The position numbers and the translations under genes are program-made. This document shows, piece after piece, positions 62,946 to 64,000 of a stretch of 64,000 nucleotides of DNA. The stretch covers positions 1,624,058-1,688,057 of the forward strand of contig NW_019774624.1 of NCBI RefSeq assembly GCF_001039355.2. The letters are read 5' to 3'. Within the stretch, counting starts at the first letter, position 1. Every line of letters begins with the position of its first letter. Origin of the DNA: Lingula anatina (taxonomy: Eukaryota; Brachiopoda; Lingulata; Lingulida; Lingulidae). Under the pieces are notes generated by a model. It made no database searches and was not told the origin of the DNA. It saw only the letters and a list, made by a program, of their open reading frames with translations.

Positions 62946-64000
62946 CTAAAATATACATGTATATAACAGTAGATTTATGTGAAATTCATAAAACAGTTCA
63001 ACAATATGATGGACAGTGTTTGCCTCTTAGGAAAATTAGTTGCTGGACCGAAAGTTCAGCCATCTTCAAAAGTAGCTGGCTCGAATGTCTGGCAGACATG
63101 GTGGGAAAACTTCTCAGCCCGTTCTGAAAGTTGTCGGCCCCGGGCAGACAGTCCAGCATTAATTTCTAACACTGATGATGGATCTAAACTCAATTTTCTC
63201 ATCTGCTGCTTTGATATGTTTTGATATGTTTGGTGCATGTAGATAAAAATGCTACTTGTGACAGTTAATTAAGTACCAAAGTAAGAGATCTAAACGTAAA
63301 ACAAATATTGTGTGTGCCTGAGTGTATACATGTGTGAGTCTCAGAGTGCATGACTCTTAGCAAATGTATTTTTGAGAAGGGTTATGCAGGCCCGTAGCCA
63401 GGGGGGGTTCGGGGGGTTCGAAAGAACCGCCCTTTTGCTTGGAAAAGGTCCACTCTGGGTAAATTTGATCTAGTTACATGAAGTTTTTACAGAAAAAAGG
63501 TCCACTTTTCCAGAAAAAGAACCCCCTTTTGAAATTGCTGGCTACGGGCCTGTTATGTGTGTGAGTATGCACGTACATGCCTACGTATATACAGATAAAG
63601 AAAGTGAGGCAAATGAAGGCAACAAAATGCTCCTTTTGTTCAAGGCTACGAATGGTATCACTTGAAGCATTAAATAGGTCGACCACACCTGATATGTTTC
63701 TGATTTAAATCATAAGGTGGCATAGATATGATGGTATATAAAAATTATAGTTTAATTTCATAAGTTCCATAATGTGATGGTGTTATATTTGATTTTCTGA
63801 TCTGCAAAGTGTTTTTAAATGTCAGCTGCGTGTTACTTGAAATGTTACTTGTAACAGATTATTAAAGTAAAAGATAGAGGACTAAATTTTAAAAAAATAT
63901 TATCATAAGAAATTGGTTCTGCTACAGACATCATCAGCATCCCTATATCATCAACGGAACAGCAGTGTGTATTTTGTGTGCATGTAATATGCGGGAATGC
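62946..64000 (-). other. AGXT2 upstream intron (no exon recognised)
   Basis: The first AGXT2 exon(s) should lie on this side. I find no phase-compatible exon within the window. The region holds a foldback element at 63387-63552. Confidence 0.5.
63387..63552. mobile_element. GGCCCGTAGCC foldback MITE (166 bp)
   Basis: Terminal inverted repeats CAGGCCCGTAGCCAG / CTGGCTACGGGCCTG flanked by TTATG on both sides (63382-63386, 63553-63557). A G-rich block at the left and its C-rich inverse at the right complete the fold. Non-coding. Confidence 0.8.

Noticed and set aside
63675-63710. Minus-strand PPYDLNQKHI followed by GTGTGG, resembling the AGXT2 N-terminal PPCDF region
   Set aside because: The putative exon ends with two extra bases, out of phase with the phase-0 start of the exon at 62945, and the match is very short.

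Overview
The window is nuclear DNA of an invertebrate animal, most likely a mollusc and possibly a bivalve. The evidence is AT-rich sequence, spliceosomal introns with GT..AG ends, microsatellites, and a dense mix of Polinton, Gypsy, BEL/Pao, LINE, YqaJ-type and foldback elements. The species assignment is inference. I see no prokaryotic operons, CRISPR arrays, rRNA or tRNA genes.

Three host genes can be read exon by exon. (1) AGXT2 (mitochondrial alanine-glyoxylate aminotransferase 2) lies on the minus strand at 56297-62945 in twelve coding exons; only the extreme N-terminal exon(s) lie outside the window. (2) A four-exon minus-strand gene at 36288-41915 encodes a 233-residue ML (MD-2-related lipid-recognition) domain behind an N-terminal membrane anchor and an acidic linker. 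(3) A two-exon plus-strand gene at 51784-52542 encodes a 183-residue Pro/Arg-rich protein of unknown function, downstream of a spaced series of CRE-like TGACGTCA sites.

The first 35 kb is mostly mobile DNA. 1-940 holds Helitron-like ends; 1125-1423 a foldback MITE; 3356-3858 a BEL/Pao pol remnant; 6240-9830 a damaged 3' half of a Gypsy element interrupted by other transposon ORFs. 10369-15765 is a decayed Polinton/Maverick type-B DNA polymerase split by a nested hAT-like element (12131-13440), with a packaging-ATPase fragment nearby at 16525-16731. 17198-17838 is a frameshifted BTB-like two-exon fragment. 20 to 27 kb holds SWIM, LINE reverse transcriptase, tyrosine recombinase, YqaJ and SGNH fragments and an LTR. 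27768-32850 is a second Gypsy copy with duplicated 3' LTRs, two accessory ORFs and a partial pol. 33-34.6 kb holds YqaJ and DDE transposase remnants.

From 35 kb on the sequence is mainly host introns and intergenic DNA with scattered foldback elements. The features most worth a second look are the two accessory ORFs of the Gypsy family, each directly preceded by a 3' splice site in both copies; the four in-frame 24-bp copies of an AGXT2 exon-end/5' splice site; the membrane-anchored ML protein; and the CRE-spaced promoter of the orphan two-exon gene. Two assembly gaps (16031-16215, 40636-40850) and single Ns at 3168, 9334, 43372 and 49563 mark uncertain joins.
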